Part shown: piece by piece, positions 27,795 to 36,121 of the stretch
Numbering within the stretch: the first letter of the stretch is position 1
Layout of the letters: every line of letters starts with the position of its first letter
Source: Simkaniaceae bacterium
Lineage (GTDB): Bacteria; Chlamydiota; Chlamydiia; Chlamydiales; Simkaniaceae
DNA: 64,000 bases
Direction of reading: 5' to 3'
NCBI GenBank assembly: GCA_026708385.1
Contig: JAPOVA010000008.1
Span: 1 to 64,000 of the forward strand
The notes under the pieces: generated by a model
Told to the model about the DNA's origin: nothing
Database searches by the model: none
The model's input: the letters and a program-made list of their open reading frames with translations, nothing else
Program-made: the position numbers and the translations under genes

Positions 27795-28056
27795 CGAGTC
27801 GGGGACACATCGAGGAAAAAAGGGGGTACGATAGCCGACGTCTAACGGATGCATTGACACCGTTTGGAATCGGTAGGGGGAATATGCCCTCAAAAAAATG
27901 TTTACTAGCCATCTACGTAGCGATTTGTTTGCTCGGGGAGAAAAACCGTTGCCTCATCAACCAACTAATAACAAATAATTTTACCGGTAAAACATGTAAA
28001 CAACTTAAAATTGTATTACATGCAATTGATATACCCACATTTTCGTTCAAACGTAA
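27795..28056. repeat. Right copy of the identical 262-bp direct repeat
   Basis: Identical to 26993-27254; the sequences diverge at once on both sides. The perfect match points to a recent duplication. Confidence 0.9.
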
Positions 28057-28210
28057 TTAGACTCCCTCCCGGGTTTTTTATTCACGCACCTCTTCCTCGC
28101 CCGAGGCGAAGGTTGTTCGCAAGTTCGCAACTTGTTTGTGAACTTGTGAGTGACCGAGCCGACAGCTGTTCATGTGTTCGCGACCTGCCCGGGGGCATGT
28201 GAACGGCTTC

Positions 28211-28300
28211 CGACTTCCCCATACATTCCATCGAACTCAAATACCCGAGTGCACTGTGCGGACGTCTTTCATTATAGTCGATCCGCCACCCCTTAATCAT
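28211..28300 (-). pseudogene. C-terminal fragment of an IS3-family OrfB transposase
   Basis: Thirty codons from 28300 leftward read W-R-I-D-Y-N-E-R-R-P-H-S-A-L-G-Y-L. This is the characteristic C-terminal end of the DDE integrase domain of IS3-family transposases (Y-N-x-x-R-P-H-x-x-L-G-Y). The rest of the gene and the inverted repeats are gone. Confidence 0.8.
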
Positions 28301-28356
28301 CTCTCTCGCCTAACTTAGGTTTCTAAAGCCATACGGATTCGAACATTCCTCATACG

Positions 28357-28482
28357 CAAACCGGAGCGAGAAGACGGAACCCCCTCCGACCTTTTGATTC
28401 ACGATTTTTACAAAATTCTCCTTCCCGCATGGCCGGGAGGCATGAGCAACTTTATCGACGAATCGTCGGAGGCACTGCGGCC
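28357..28482 (+). pseudogene. Chimeric scrap of a giant DUF3638-type gene
   Basis: Bases 28357-28445 are nearly identical to 14878-14966, within the protease-like part of the second giant gene. From about 28447 to 28482 they match 20163-20200 (the I-D-E-S-S-E-A-L segment of the ATPase core). Two distant parts of one gene are thus joined, with about 5.2 kb lost. It lies next to IS remnants, which may have mediated the rearrangement. Confidence 0.8.
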
Positions 28483-28694
28483 GGCCACACCCCCCTCTCC
28501 GATTGCGCATCCGCTTCTTCCAATCTCATAACATCTCGCCGAACCGACTCAGGGGACGAAGTGGGTGTCACCCCGAACATGACCCTTCCGTCCGATGAGC
28601 AAACAAACGACGCCCCGGGCCCGGTGATTTCCGGGAAAGGTTGCGGAATAGGAACCGGTTCGGAAGGGCAAACACAACAAGCAAAACAAGACAC
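28452..28694 (-). pseudogene. MSC-like short gene with GTG start, probably decayed
   Basis: GTG 28694 stands behind TTGAGGAGAGGG, the leader typical of the MSC family, and opens V-S-C-F-A-C-C-V-C-P. The frame runs 80 residues through S-D-G-R-V-M-F-G-V-T-P to a stop at 28452. Its 3' third overlaps, on the opposite strand, the giant-gene scrap, so the natural C-terminus has been replaced by unrelated DNA. Expression is possible, but a normal product is not. Confidence 0.5.
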
Positions 28695-28749
28695 ACCCCC
28701 TCTCCTCAAGTTAGATTTGACCCGAGACGTTAGTACACTACCGGCGATC

Positions 28750-29105
28750 GTGTTACCCAAAGCGGTCTTTTTTGCATCACGAAAAGCCCGCACGGGTGTT
28801 TTCCCGCGCGCGTCCTCCTCGTATCGTAATCGGCAATCCATTCGTTCGGGTCATCCTGCAACTCCTCCTTGCCACGGTATAGCTTTTTTCCGAAGGCAAA
28901 AGGGTAGAACTCATTCCGTAGGGTTCTGTGGAATCACTCACAAATCCCATTGGTCCGGGAGGATCGTGCTTTGGGTTTCGTACGGTCAATGTCCTCACCG
29001 GCAAGGCAAAGCCGGTACCCATGATTCTCCACCTTTCCGCAATACCCCTATCCCCTATCCGTGAGTATGCGGAGCGGTTTACGTCTTGTCATCTACGGAT
29101 AAGGA
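28750..29105 (-). pseudogene. IS481-family transposase remnant
   Basis: Minus-strand frames give, in order: I-L-T-D-R-G (from the second catalytic Asp region), C-G-K-V-E-N-H-G-Y-R-L-C-L-A, I-D-R-T-K-P-K-A-R-S-S-R-T-N-G-I-C-E, then a TGA where R-F-H-R-T is expected, and F-H-R-T-L-R-N-E-F-Y-P-F-A-F. After that comes K-L-Y-R-G-K-E-E-L-Q-D-D-P-N-E-W-I-A-D-Y. This is the C-terminal half of an IS481-type DDE transposase (T-N-G-x-x-E-R-F-H-R-T ... E-F-Y). A stop codon and a frame change show it is dead; no terminal repeats were found. Confidence 0.75.
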
Positions 29106-29754
29106 TAGGGCCGAAAGAGCCGGAAGCCGATCCCGTTCCGAAAGACGCAAAGAAAATGAAGGACAAGTTCCCCTACCCGACTTACGGACTGCGGTCCGGT
29201 CGGTATCGACCCATATACGAAATCAAGTAGCCATTCATTCGAATCACCGTCATCAACGTTGGTTCCGGAGGAAGTCTATGCTATCCGATCAATCAGTGCC
29301 CAAAACCTGTGAGCGTTGCCACCGGATTCGTTCTCTCAAAGAGCAAAACCGTTTACCTCTCAACAGGTTAATGATGACTCGAGAGCTGAGGTTAAGCAAC
29401 GACAAACCGTTTTTCTCCCCTAACGGGGAGGATGGCCGTATCACCCGAATGTTGATACCCTTTTCAGCCCGATAGAACCGGATTCGGTCAAAAAACGTAT
29501 GCGGTAAAGTAAGCAATCTATTAACACCAACGTTTTACAATGCTCCTCTCGCTCGTTTAAGATCCTCGGAAGACCGTCTCCGAAGTTTGCCGTACCGGAA
29601 CCCACCGACGAAACCCCACCGTAAGGAATGTAGAGGGCCCATCGAAAAAGTGCGCCTTCGGCGATAACTCACGAGGTCGCCCGAATGCAAAAAAGGACTT
29701 GTCATATTGGCAGACCGTCCGGATTACCGACTCTCGCGCGTGGCCTGTCCGGGT
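29106..29754. other. Gene-poor stretch with a possible partition-gene scrap
   Basis: No intact gene. Plus-strand bases 29155-29205 code K-D-K-F-P-Y-P-T-Y-G-L-R-S-G-R, resembling the end of the ribbon-helix-helix protein at 35218-35530 (D-P-F-P-G-R-L-S-E-L-R-S-G-R-P). It may be a scrap of a relative. Nothing else is recognised up to 29754. Confidence 0.4.
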
Positions 29755-30165
29755 TCAAGAAGCGGCATAACGACAACCGGTCCGCATGAATGATCTTACG
29801 AAGGGAGTTGCCGACGTCCCCATCGCTATCGCTATCGCTCCCTTCGTGGTCGCCCACGTTGCCCCCAACGCCTTCGCCACCATCCCCGCCCCGAACCCCA
29901 AAGGTGCCGCAACACCAATCGCTACGATGCCGTGAGTCAGTGCGCTACAAAAAAACTCCTTATCTTCCTCGTTCAGCCAACGCGACTGCCCGATAACGGG
30001 CCGGGCGACATCGTTGACCGCACGGGGGATATGGACATTTACCTGCGCAGGGGGGCCTCCGGAAGCAGTGACGGGTTGAGTCGTGACAACGTTTCCGGGA
30101 GCTACCCCCAACGGGAATACGATAACGTTTTTGTGCGTCGTGGGGGTAATGTCCTCCGTTCCCAT
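29755..30165 (-). CDS. AVNxVA-motif membrane-associated protein (copy 2)
   Basis: ATG 30165 follows GGGAGGCAAGGAT. The 136-residue product opens M-G-T-E-D-I, close to M-G-T-E-G-L of the gene at 31748. It carries H-I-P-R-A-V-N-D-V-A-R-P-V-I-G-Q at about 51-66 and then two hydrophobic lobes (G-I-V-A-I-G-V-A-A-P-L-G-F-G-A-G and A-I-A-I-A-M-G-T-S). A short basic end closes it. No signal peptide. Probably a secreted membrane-associated protein; function unknown. Confidence 0.62.
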   Translation of the reverse strand: MGTEDITPTTHKNVIVFPLGVAPGNVVTTQPVTASGGPPAQVNVHIPRAVNDVARPVIGQSRWLNEEDKEFFCSALTHGIVAIGVAAPLGFGAGMVAKALGATWATTKGAIAIAMGTSATPFVRSFMRTGCRYAAS

Positions 30166-30300
30166 ATCCTTGCCTCCCTGTTCTCCGATTCGGCACGGCC
30201 ATCGTACCAAACGGACAGGCCGAAGTCCACACGAAAAATTGATGACCCGGAATCGCACGGGTAAAGTCCGACCCCCCCCCCCGGGAAAAGGTTGACATAC

Positions 30301-30720
30301 CTACCCCGGCAGAGATCTCCCGTCTTCGGCAACAAAGTTCGGCTGTATCCTTCCGGAATCGGATCCGTCGACACAGCTACCCGAGGGAGGCTTTGTCACT
30401 CCGACCACGGGGGATGCATCTTCCGCCCCCTGTTGTCGGGTTTGCGGGAATACGAAATCCGCTTGCACCCTATCGAGGTCAAGGCCGGACACGACCCCGC
30501 CGGCCATCCCTTCGGAAACCTCAGTGGGCAAAGCGGTCGCGGAGGAGGCATCGAACACCTCTTGCGACGCATCCGCAACCGCGACGGCCCCCCTCATACC
30601 CTTTCCGATTCCCTCCGGCGGGGAGGTAACCGTTCCGGCGTTGCTCTCCACGGTCACGGGTGGTGTGGGAGATTGTTCTTTCGAAAAAAAGGCGCGACAA
30701 CAAAGACAAGACATACTCAT
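30301..30720 (-). CDS. MSC-family protein (short form)
   Basis: ATG 30720 follows GAGGAGGAAGAGT; a second ATG at 30714 gives the M-S-C-L-C-C start seen in its broken paralogue at 23592. The 139-residue product has a cysteine-rich N-terminus and then an acidic, Thr/Ser/Pro/Val-rich chain without a clear fold (E-V-F-D-A-S-S-A-T-A-L-P-T-E-V). About 100 bases upstream of the start are also shared with the broken copy. That shared segment contains another GTG-S-C-F opening (near 30848) that stops after 27 codons, apparently a dead first exon-like scrap of a further member. Function unknown. Confidence 0.6.
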   Translation of the reverse strand: MSMSCLCCRAFFSKEQSPTPPVTVESNAGTVTSPPEGIGKGMRGAVAVADASQEVFDASSATALPTEVSEGMAGGVVSGLDLDRVQADFVFPQTRQQGAEDASPVVGVTKPPSGSCVDGSDSGRIQPNFVAEDGRSLPG

Positions 30721-30859
30721 ACTCTTCCTCCTCGGGTTTGGTCCGAAAGAGGCTAACACACGCCGAATTCGGGCGCAAGCAAAAGAGCCGACGAATGCCG
30801 GCCGGGGCAAACGAACACAACAGGAAAACAAGACACACCCTCTCCTCAAGTGAGGTTTG

Positions 30860-31747
30860 ACCCGACGAAATGAGTACACACCGCAACGAATAAGTGGAAG
30901 GAGCGGACGGTAAGGTCCGAAGCTCCGTTTCGTGTTTGGACGTTTTACGGGAAATGAAGAAAGGCCTTGCCCTCCATCTCCGAGTTTTCGATGATCTTCC
31001 GCAACCGTCTCAGCCATCACTTCACCGTGTTCTTTGACATACGGAATCGCCGGGTTCTTGCCTTGATACCGTAATCGGGGGTTCCGACACCGCGGTCTTG
31101 CCCGAACGTGTCTTGGCTTTGCGGATCCGATCATAGTACCGTAAATCCCGGGTTCCGGGTTCGCTCTCGAGCGTCGGTGCCGTATGACCGGGAGCGCCGT
31201 ACGAGTAGGGGGAGCGCTTTTTGTAAAGTATTTATTTGATATCGAAAGTCGGATCCTCGGCAAATCGGTCCGGCAAGGAGGGCCTTCTCGGGGGGAGGGA
31301 GTCGGATTTTGCTTGCACGGTTCCGGCTAATCTTTATTTCATGGTTGCTCCGCCGTATCGATCCGTGGTACGCCGTCGCTCGAGGGGTCGTGTTTTAGAG
31401 GAGAACGAGCCGTGACTGCCACGCTTGACGACATCATTGCTCCGGCAATATCCCCGGAAAGCGTCCGGGAGCAGGCTTGCTGTTTCTCGTGAGAGAGGGG
31501 TCGGGATTGTGCTCGAGAACAATCTCACCGTGAAACAACCGGCAACGATTTGATTTGTGATCGCAATCGACCCCGTCTCTCTCCCCACAGCAGGACTTAC
31601 GGGTACTACGTGAAACGGTGGTTTTACTACAATGCCCTACCCGGTTTAAGGGCGTTCCTCTGACGGACGGGAGGTGGAAGTGCTTGTTCACGTGAGGTGG
31701 TTGACATATGATGGCGGCCCCGTTCTTATCAAGAGGAGGTGAAAACC
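30860..31747. other. Gene-poor region of about 890 bases
   Basis: Only overlapping short frames without ribosome sites or family similarity. An 84-codon and an 85-codon minus-strand frame around 31334-31691 were considered and have no supporting evidence. It may be degraded mobile DNA. Confidence 0.45.
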
Positions 31748-32131
31748 ATGGGCACGGAAGGGCTTACTGCTACCAACGTAAGCAAAAGGATTATCACAAC
31801 CGTGCAGGAACCGGCTACCGAAGGCATTCTTCTACGGGATGACGTTCTCCTTGACCTTCCCCTTGCAGTCAACAACGTCGCTCAACCGGTGGTTATGAGG
31901 AGGGAACATCACGCCTATGTTCGGGCCCTAAGGAGTGAGTTTGCGCCGGGAGTCATCGGAGCGGCGGGTCGGAACGTGTTCGAGGGGAGGGTAGTGGAAG
32001 CAATAACGGGAACCGACTTGCCCGCACGGACAGAGGACCTCTCGGAAGCCTTGGGAGCCGTCGCGATAGCGTGTTTGGCCGCAAAAGCACTCCCATCGAC
32101 ACGGACCGCATATCGCCGGGATAGGCGTTAG
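31748..32131 (+). CDS. AVNxVA-motif protein (copy 3)
   Basis: ATG 31748 follows AGGAGGTGAAAACC, an excellent ribosome site; the in-frame GTG at 31739 lies inside it and is rejected. The 127-residue product opens M-G-T-E-G-L-T and has L-P-L-A-V-N-N-V-A-Q-P-V-V-M-R-R at about 40-55. The C-terminal half is only moderately hydrophobic (E-A-L-G-A-V-A-I-A-C-L-A-A-K-A-L), so membrane insertion is less certain than for its relatives. It ends in a basic tail. Confidence 0.6.
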   Translation: MGTEGLTATNVSKRIITTVQEPATEGILLRDDVLLDLPLAVNNVAQPVVMRREHHAYVRALRSEFAPGVIGAAGRNVFEGRVVEAITGTDLPARTEDLSEALGAVAIACLAAKALPSTRTAYRRDRR

Positions 32132-32392
32132 CCGAGATAAGACATTTTCTCCGGACGGACGGATCTCTACGCCGGAAACATTTTTTAGGAGACACCCCCA
32201 CCGGCAAGAAACGGCACCGACGGATCCGGACAACTTCAGGTATCGCACCGCTCCCTCTCTTTGATTTGTCTCCCGAACCCGGTCAAGTCTCGGCTATCAC
32301 AATCTCTCGCCGAAGCCGTATTCGAATGGTCGGGGAATGCGGGCGGAACTCGAATAGGATGTCGGGGCCGTGACATGCGATCTCAAGTTGAT

Positions 32393-33271
32393 TTACCTCC
32401 CGCAATGGGTTAAGAGGTGCCTGATGTCGGAGAGTCTTCTCTCTAACTTGTCCAGGTTCGCGAAAGCCGTTGCGACCTCTTTAGAGCAACCCTCCCTCAC
32501 CGAATAGGCATACCGTCTGTATCTCGACTCGACCTGTTCGATATCTTGCTTGAGGTCCGCGTTGCCCCTTCTGCTACTTCGATTTTCCCATATCAACCCT
32601 CTGAAAAACAGGTTGATCTTGGGTACGAGGTAGTCAATATCGTGTCTGAGATACTCGGCGATGCGTATATTTGTCGCTTCTTCGAAAAACATTCCGATCT
32701 TGGGTTTGACGGAGTCAATCAAGGTTCGCACCTCTTCCGCGGACCCGATCATACCGCTGTGCAACATTTCGGAAATCTTCTTCTCAAATTTAAGTATCTC
32801 TTTCCGACACGCGCAGACCCTTTTCAACACATCCTGGAGCCTGCGCTTCTCTTTGAATTCCCCTTCCGGCAAATCGTCAATAAAGCGCATGGTCAACCCG
32901 CTACCGTTAGCAGACTGTGTTAGGCCGAACGTGTATATGAGGGTGTGTCCGCCCACGGTGACGGTACGTAATAGGTATTCCGCCTCTCGTGTAAGCTTCT
33001 TAATCTCTTTATCCGTCATGGCGGGTGTCCTAATAGGCTCTTCGAAACTCGCAAATTTTCGGGAACACTCCCTGAGCTTCGCTTCGGGGACAAGACCGAC
33101 GTGGATAAGGGGTTCGACCTTCATCGTGGTGATTGCCGAGGAGAGTAGGAGTGGAGAGACCGCAGGGGGCGGTTCGCCGGGTTCACGATGCTTGCATACG
33201 GTGTGCTCGAATCCGTAGGTTGACGCGGTCACCGCACATTTAGCCCAAATATTCTTAATACAACTTGCCAT
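32393..33271 (-). CDS. Hypothetical helical protein (292 aa)
   Basis: ATG 33271 follows CGGGAGGGAGA. The product is mainly helical and charged, with likely coiled-coil stretches in the middle (L-K-R-V-C-A-C-R-K-E-I-L-K-F-E-K-K-I) and at the end (A-F-A-N-L-D-K-L-E-R-R-L-S-D-I-R). No membrane segment or signal peptide is seen. The first 25 residues are Cys/Ala-rich and open M-A-S-C. Base composition and a single undisturbed frame support a real gene. No family is recognised; it has no second copy in the window, unlike most neighbours. Confidence 0.6.
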   Translation of the reverse strand: MASCIKNIWAKCAVTASTYGFEHTVCKHREPGEPPPAVSPLLLSSAITTMKVEPLIHVGLVPEAKLRECSRKFASFEEPIRTPAMTDKEIKKLTREAEYLLRTVTVGGHTLIYTFGLTQSANGSGLTMRFIDDLPEGEFKEKRRLQDVLKRVCACRKEILKFEKKISEMLHSGMIGSAEEVRTLIDSVKPKIGMFFEEATNIRIAEYLRHDIDYLVPKINLFFRGLIWENRSSRRGNADLKQDIEQVESRYRRYAYSVREGCSKEVATAFANLDKLERRLSDIRHLLTHCGR

Positions 33272-33724
33272 TCTCCCTCCCGGCCGGTTAGCTCCCCCCC
33301 GAGGATACCACAGAAGTACGATTAAAGTAAGAGGATGGCACAAGAAATTTGACCCGGTGGCCCTCCTCGGGAAGATAGGATAGGCACACGGCCCCCCACG
33401 AAAATGGTGGGAAGTATTGTGGCAACAGTAGGGTATCACGTCACGAATTTGAACAAGTGAAATTTATCGTATTAGGTCGGTTTCCCTCTCTTGAAGTAAA
33501 GAATTTATAAGCAAAGTGATTGATTCTGTCGGCCAATACCTCCGGTCGGGTCACGGAGTGGTCACCACCCGCAGGGGTGAAGACCGTGGAACCCGAGAGC
33601 ATGGCAACGTGGGTGGCAAGAGAGGCTACGGTCAGGGAAGAATCCTTACTCGAAAAGTGAGAAGGGCCCGTAATCGAAGCCTTTCCCGGTATGGATGCCG
33701 AAACGGTTGGTTGGTCTCTCCGGG
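33272..33724. other. Intergenic region upstream of an MSC pseudogene
   Basis: No gene is supported. It may hold degraded parts of the DNA-binding gene family, whose 3' end is recognisable just downstream. Confidence 0.4.
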
Positions 33725-33799
33725 ACGTTGGGCGATGAGGGTGACCCTCTTACGGGGTGTATCTTTCAGGATGACGTAGAGAGGTTGTATCCGAAGTAG
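33725..33799 (+). pseudogene. 3' scrap of the helix-turn-helix gene family
   Basis: The frame ending in TAG at 33799 codes G-D-E-G-D-P-L-T-G ... D-D-V-E-R-L-Y-P-K, which aligns with the end of the protein at 24105 (G-G-E-D-P-L-E-D-L ... D-I-A-K-L-C-P-D-R). The rest of the gene is not recognisable. Confidence 0.45.
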
Positions 33800-33933
33800 T
33801 TCTCGTCGGACCTTCCACGAATATGGTATCCCCCGTCGTTTCTCCGCATTGACTCTACGGAGTACGGCTTGTCTCGAATGTCCGACACTTGCTACACTCC
33901 ACTTTTGCGGATAACACAGTGCGGAGGAGGTGT

Positions 33934-34420
33934 ATGTCTTGTTTCGGATGTCGTCGAGGCTCGTCAGAGGAGCAACCCGAAGCCGTCGGGAGTCGGGGAA
34001 TGAAGTGCGCCTTCCCGGAAAGTGCTGTCACGCAGAGGGTGGTTGATTCGGTGCGATGTAGGCTCGGTTCCGACAAAGAGGTTCTTCCCGTGGGGGTTCC
34101 GGGCAGTGGTCGCACGGCGGTACTCTACGGGGAGGTCGAGAACCTTCCCGGGACGGATAAGTCGAGTATGCCGGCCGGGTTGGCGATGCGGGGTGTGGGT
34201 ACGGTGGCCGAATCGTAGGGCAGGAATCGACCTCCCGTTCCCGTTCCCGTTCTGCCTCCTTCCGTCCCGCCTACCAAGGAAGAGGGAATCAACAAAGCTA
34301 TCGAAGCGGGGCCGTCGTAGAGAGCGAACGGTACCGTGTTCCTATTGTGGTCCCCGTAGACATCGTACGGGCTGAAGAACCCGAGGATTCGGATTGCCAC
34401 AATGCACTCTCCCCGGGAAT
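33934..34420 (+). pseudogene. MSC-family gene, frameshifted
   Basis: ATG 33934 follows GCGGAGGAGGTGT and opens M-S-C-F-G-C-R-R-G. The first frame codes 94 residues to TAG 34218 and aligns with the intact members (R-V-V-D-S-V-R, G-S-D-K-E-V-L, R-T-A-V-L-Y). Further homologous sequence follows in other frames: E-E-G-I-N-K-A-I-E-A-G-P, then E-R-Y-R-V-P-I-V-V-P-V-D-I-V-R-A-E-E-P-E-D-S. These match E-E-V-N-E-A-I-E-A and V-V-V-P-V-D in the copy at 26215-26749. At least two frame changes are needed, so the protein is truncated. Confidence 0.6.
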
Positions 34421-34545
34421 TGTGCATCTAAACCGACGATTCACCCGTAGGTTCGGTCACCTCGCCTTGCCCGGCAGTCCACCTGTCAAAAGACATCTCA
34501 TCTTCGGGAGCTACACCGGGAAAAGATTCCACCCTTCTCGCTTGC

Positions 34546-35235
34546 ATGCCCCACGCCTCCTTCGTAAGAAATTGTAGAGATCGCACTCCGGGAAGATGTC
34601 GACCCTTCCGGTTGCACCGTGACGGGAATCATTTGCGGCGGTTCTTCAATGAAAGCATTACCGGTGTAGTAGTAAATACAGGTATTAATGGCTTTTGCGT
34701 TATTCCGTCCTGTCAGCGACTCATCGGTGCCGAAAAACTCCCGGCCGGCGAGATAGCCTCGGAATCCGTGCTGAAAAGGGCTTTCCCAAAACTCCACTCC
34801 AAATGGGACTACATCCTCTTCGACTGTCCCCCGGCTCTCGGTATTTTGTCTTTAAACGTCTTGGTCGCGGCACGGGAGGTGCTGATTCCGGTCGAAGTCG
34901 GTGTGATGGCTCTGCAAGGGCTCGTGGAACTCACGGAGACGATCGAAAAGATTCGAGAAAGGGTAAACCCCGAGCTGAAGATCACCGGAATACTCACCTG
35001 TCGAGTCGACAAGCGAACAAGGTTATCCGTTGACGTCATAGACAAGCTGAAACAGCGATTTGGCGACACGGTCTGCAAGACGCACATTCGAGAGACGGTT
35101 CGATTGGCCGAGTGCCCGAGTTTCGGAAAGCCGATCACGGAGTACGATCCCCGGGGAAGGGGAGCTTTGGATTACGGAAAGTTAACTGATGAGGTTTTAC
35201 AACAGGAGGTGGCGGGATGCCCGGGAGGACGATAG
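34546..35235 (+). pseudogene. ParA-family partition ATPase lacking its N-terminal P-loop region
   Basis: From about 34700 the frame codes a clear ParA/Soj-type C-terminal two thirds: V-I-P-S, L-K-R-A-F-P-K-L, W-D-Y-I-L-F-D-C-P-P-A-L-G-I-L-S-L-N-V-L-V-A-A (Walker B and switch region), then P-V-E-V-G-V-M-A-L-Q-G-L, G-I-L-T-C-R-V-D, I-R-E-T-V-R-L-A-E-C-P-S-F-G-K-P-I. The segment before it is not ParA-like and lacks an intact K-G-G-x-G-K-T P-loop. ParA proteins segregate low-copy plasmids; chlamydial plasmids carry one (pGP5-D). The next gene, a ribbon-helix-helix protein, overlaps by 18 bases, as in a partition operon, but is also broken. This suggests an integrated, decayed plasmid. Confidence 0.75.
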
Positions 35236-35530
35236 ATGAAAACCCCTTGGATGTGTTGATCGGAGAGAAGGGTAAGGAAGCGAGGGAGGCAGGAATCGGC
35301 TCACGATTACCATCTCAAATGAAACCCTCGAACGGGCTGGAGACGCGGTCTTTTGGACTCGGGGGGAGACACTGAGCGGACTCGTGGAAAGGGGGGTTGA
35401 AATGGCAATCGAAGAGTTGGCGAAGGGTAAGGTCCTAAGGGACGAGGAGACCGGAAAGGTGATCAAAGATGAGGATGACCCATTTCCCGGTAGGCTGTCG
35501 GAGCTGCGGTCCGGTCGCCCGGTCTTATAG
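35218..35530 (+). pseudogene. Ribbon-helix-helix partner of ParA, frameshifted
   Basis: ATG 35218 overlaps the end of the parA remnant and opens M-P-G-R-T-I-D-E-N-P-L-D-V-L-I. Near 35297 the reading must shift to give L-T-I-T-I-S-N-E-T-L-E-R-A, D-A-V-F-W-T-R-G-E-T-L-S-G-L-V, then a tail D-P-F-P-G-R-L-S-E-L-R-S-G-R-P-V-L to TAG 35530. A beta strand followed by two helices at this place matches ribbon-helix-helix DNA-binding proteins encoded after ParA. The single frameshift disrupts it. Scraps of the same tail lie at 29155 and 38010. Confidence 0.7.
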
Positions 35531-35644
35531 ACAAGAACGGTATCCCACCCCACTACAGGGTTGTATCAGAAACTCAGTCTTTATAGGCTTTTCCTGATGT
35601 GTTTAAATAAAAAATTGCCATCTATAATCGAAATAGAAAGAACT

Positions 35645-35727
35645 TACCTATAGCCCCGAACCTTGACCGAAATGTTGGGAGAGAACATACTGCTCTTTCG
35701 ATGACACAGGAAGATAAGGAGAGGATT
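35645..35727 (+). promoter_or_regulatory. Leader conserved between the 35728 and 39855 genes
   Basis: The 80 bases upstream of the start at 35728 (ATAGCCCCGAACCTTGAC ... GGGAGAGAACATACTG ... TGACAC) are almost the same as those upstream of the minus-strand paralogue (39930 down to 39856). A TATAAT lies at 35623-35628 before this leader. Conservation outside the reading frame suggests a shared promoter or 5' regulatory region, or simply recent duplication. Confidence 0.55.
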
Positions 35728-36102
35728 ATGGTAGGACCAATAGCACCACCCACAGTTGTCGTCGTCCCACAGCCGATAAACGTCGCTCCCGTCGTGAATC
35801 AGCCTATCGGTGCCCCCGTTGTAGCAAACCACATTGCTCCCGCCGTTGCAGCCAATAATGTGGCTAAAGAGTGGTCGAGAGAGGATAAGTTACTGGCCGG
35901 TATCATAGGGGTTGAACTTGTAGAGGCCGTGATAGGGTGCGGTTGCACGACGGGAGCGGCAGTCGGTGCAGTGACGATAACTGCACAAATGGGGGCATCG
36001 GATGCTGTCATAACTGCGGCGGGTGCGGGAACAGCATGTGTGGGAATTCTCTGTGTAGTGGGAAGTATTTTTGGAACACTAGCGTGTTACCCCAGGAGTT
36101 GA
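35728..36102 (+). CDS. AVNxVA-type protein with N-Q-P repeat unit (copy 4)
   Basis: ATG 35728 follows AAGGAGAGGATT and matches the start of the paralogue at 39855 (both M-V-G-P-I); the in-frame ATG at 35701 has no ribosome site. The 124-residue product has a Pro/Val-rich N-terminus with one V-V-N-Q-P-I-G-A-P unit, then N-H-I-A-P-A-V-A-A-N-N-V-A-K. The hydrophobic C-terminal half has two lobes (I-G-C-G-C-T-T-G-A-A-V-G-A-V and A-C-V-G-I-L-C-V-V-G-S-I-F-G). It is Inc-like by layout and lacks a signal peptide. Confidence 0.65.
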   Translation: MVGPIAPPTVVVVPQPINVAPVVNQPIGAPVVANHIAPAVAANNVAKEWSREDKLLAGIIGVELVEAVIGCGCTTGAAVGAVTITAQMGASDAVITAAGAGTACVGILCVVGSIFGTLACYPRS

Positions 36103-36121
36103 ACAAGTGAGCCGGTGTCAT

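Noticed and set aside
28429-29064. 211-codon plus-strand open frame
   Set aside because: It lies opposite to the IS481 remnant and an MSC-like frame, both recognisable on the minus strand.
30301-31263. Single 320-residue protein over the whole minus-strand frame
   Set aside because: Similarity to the broken paralogue in this frame starts at the M-S-C start (30720); the part before it is upstream DNA without protein-level support.
31334-31691. Possible transposase or Cys/His-rich small protein on the minus strand
   Set aside because: Overlapping 84- and 85-codon frames show no ribosome site and no recognisable motif.
34501-34545. G-A-T-P-G-K-D-S-T in the parA frame as a surviving P-loop
   Set aside because: It lacks the deviant Walker A K-G-G-x-G-K-T/S, has no start before it, and the next 50 residues do not resemble ParA. 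Chance similarity is likelier.
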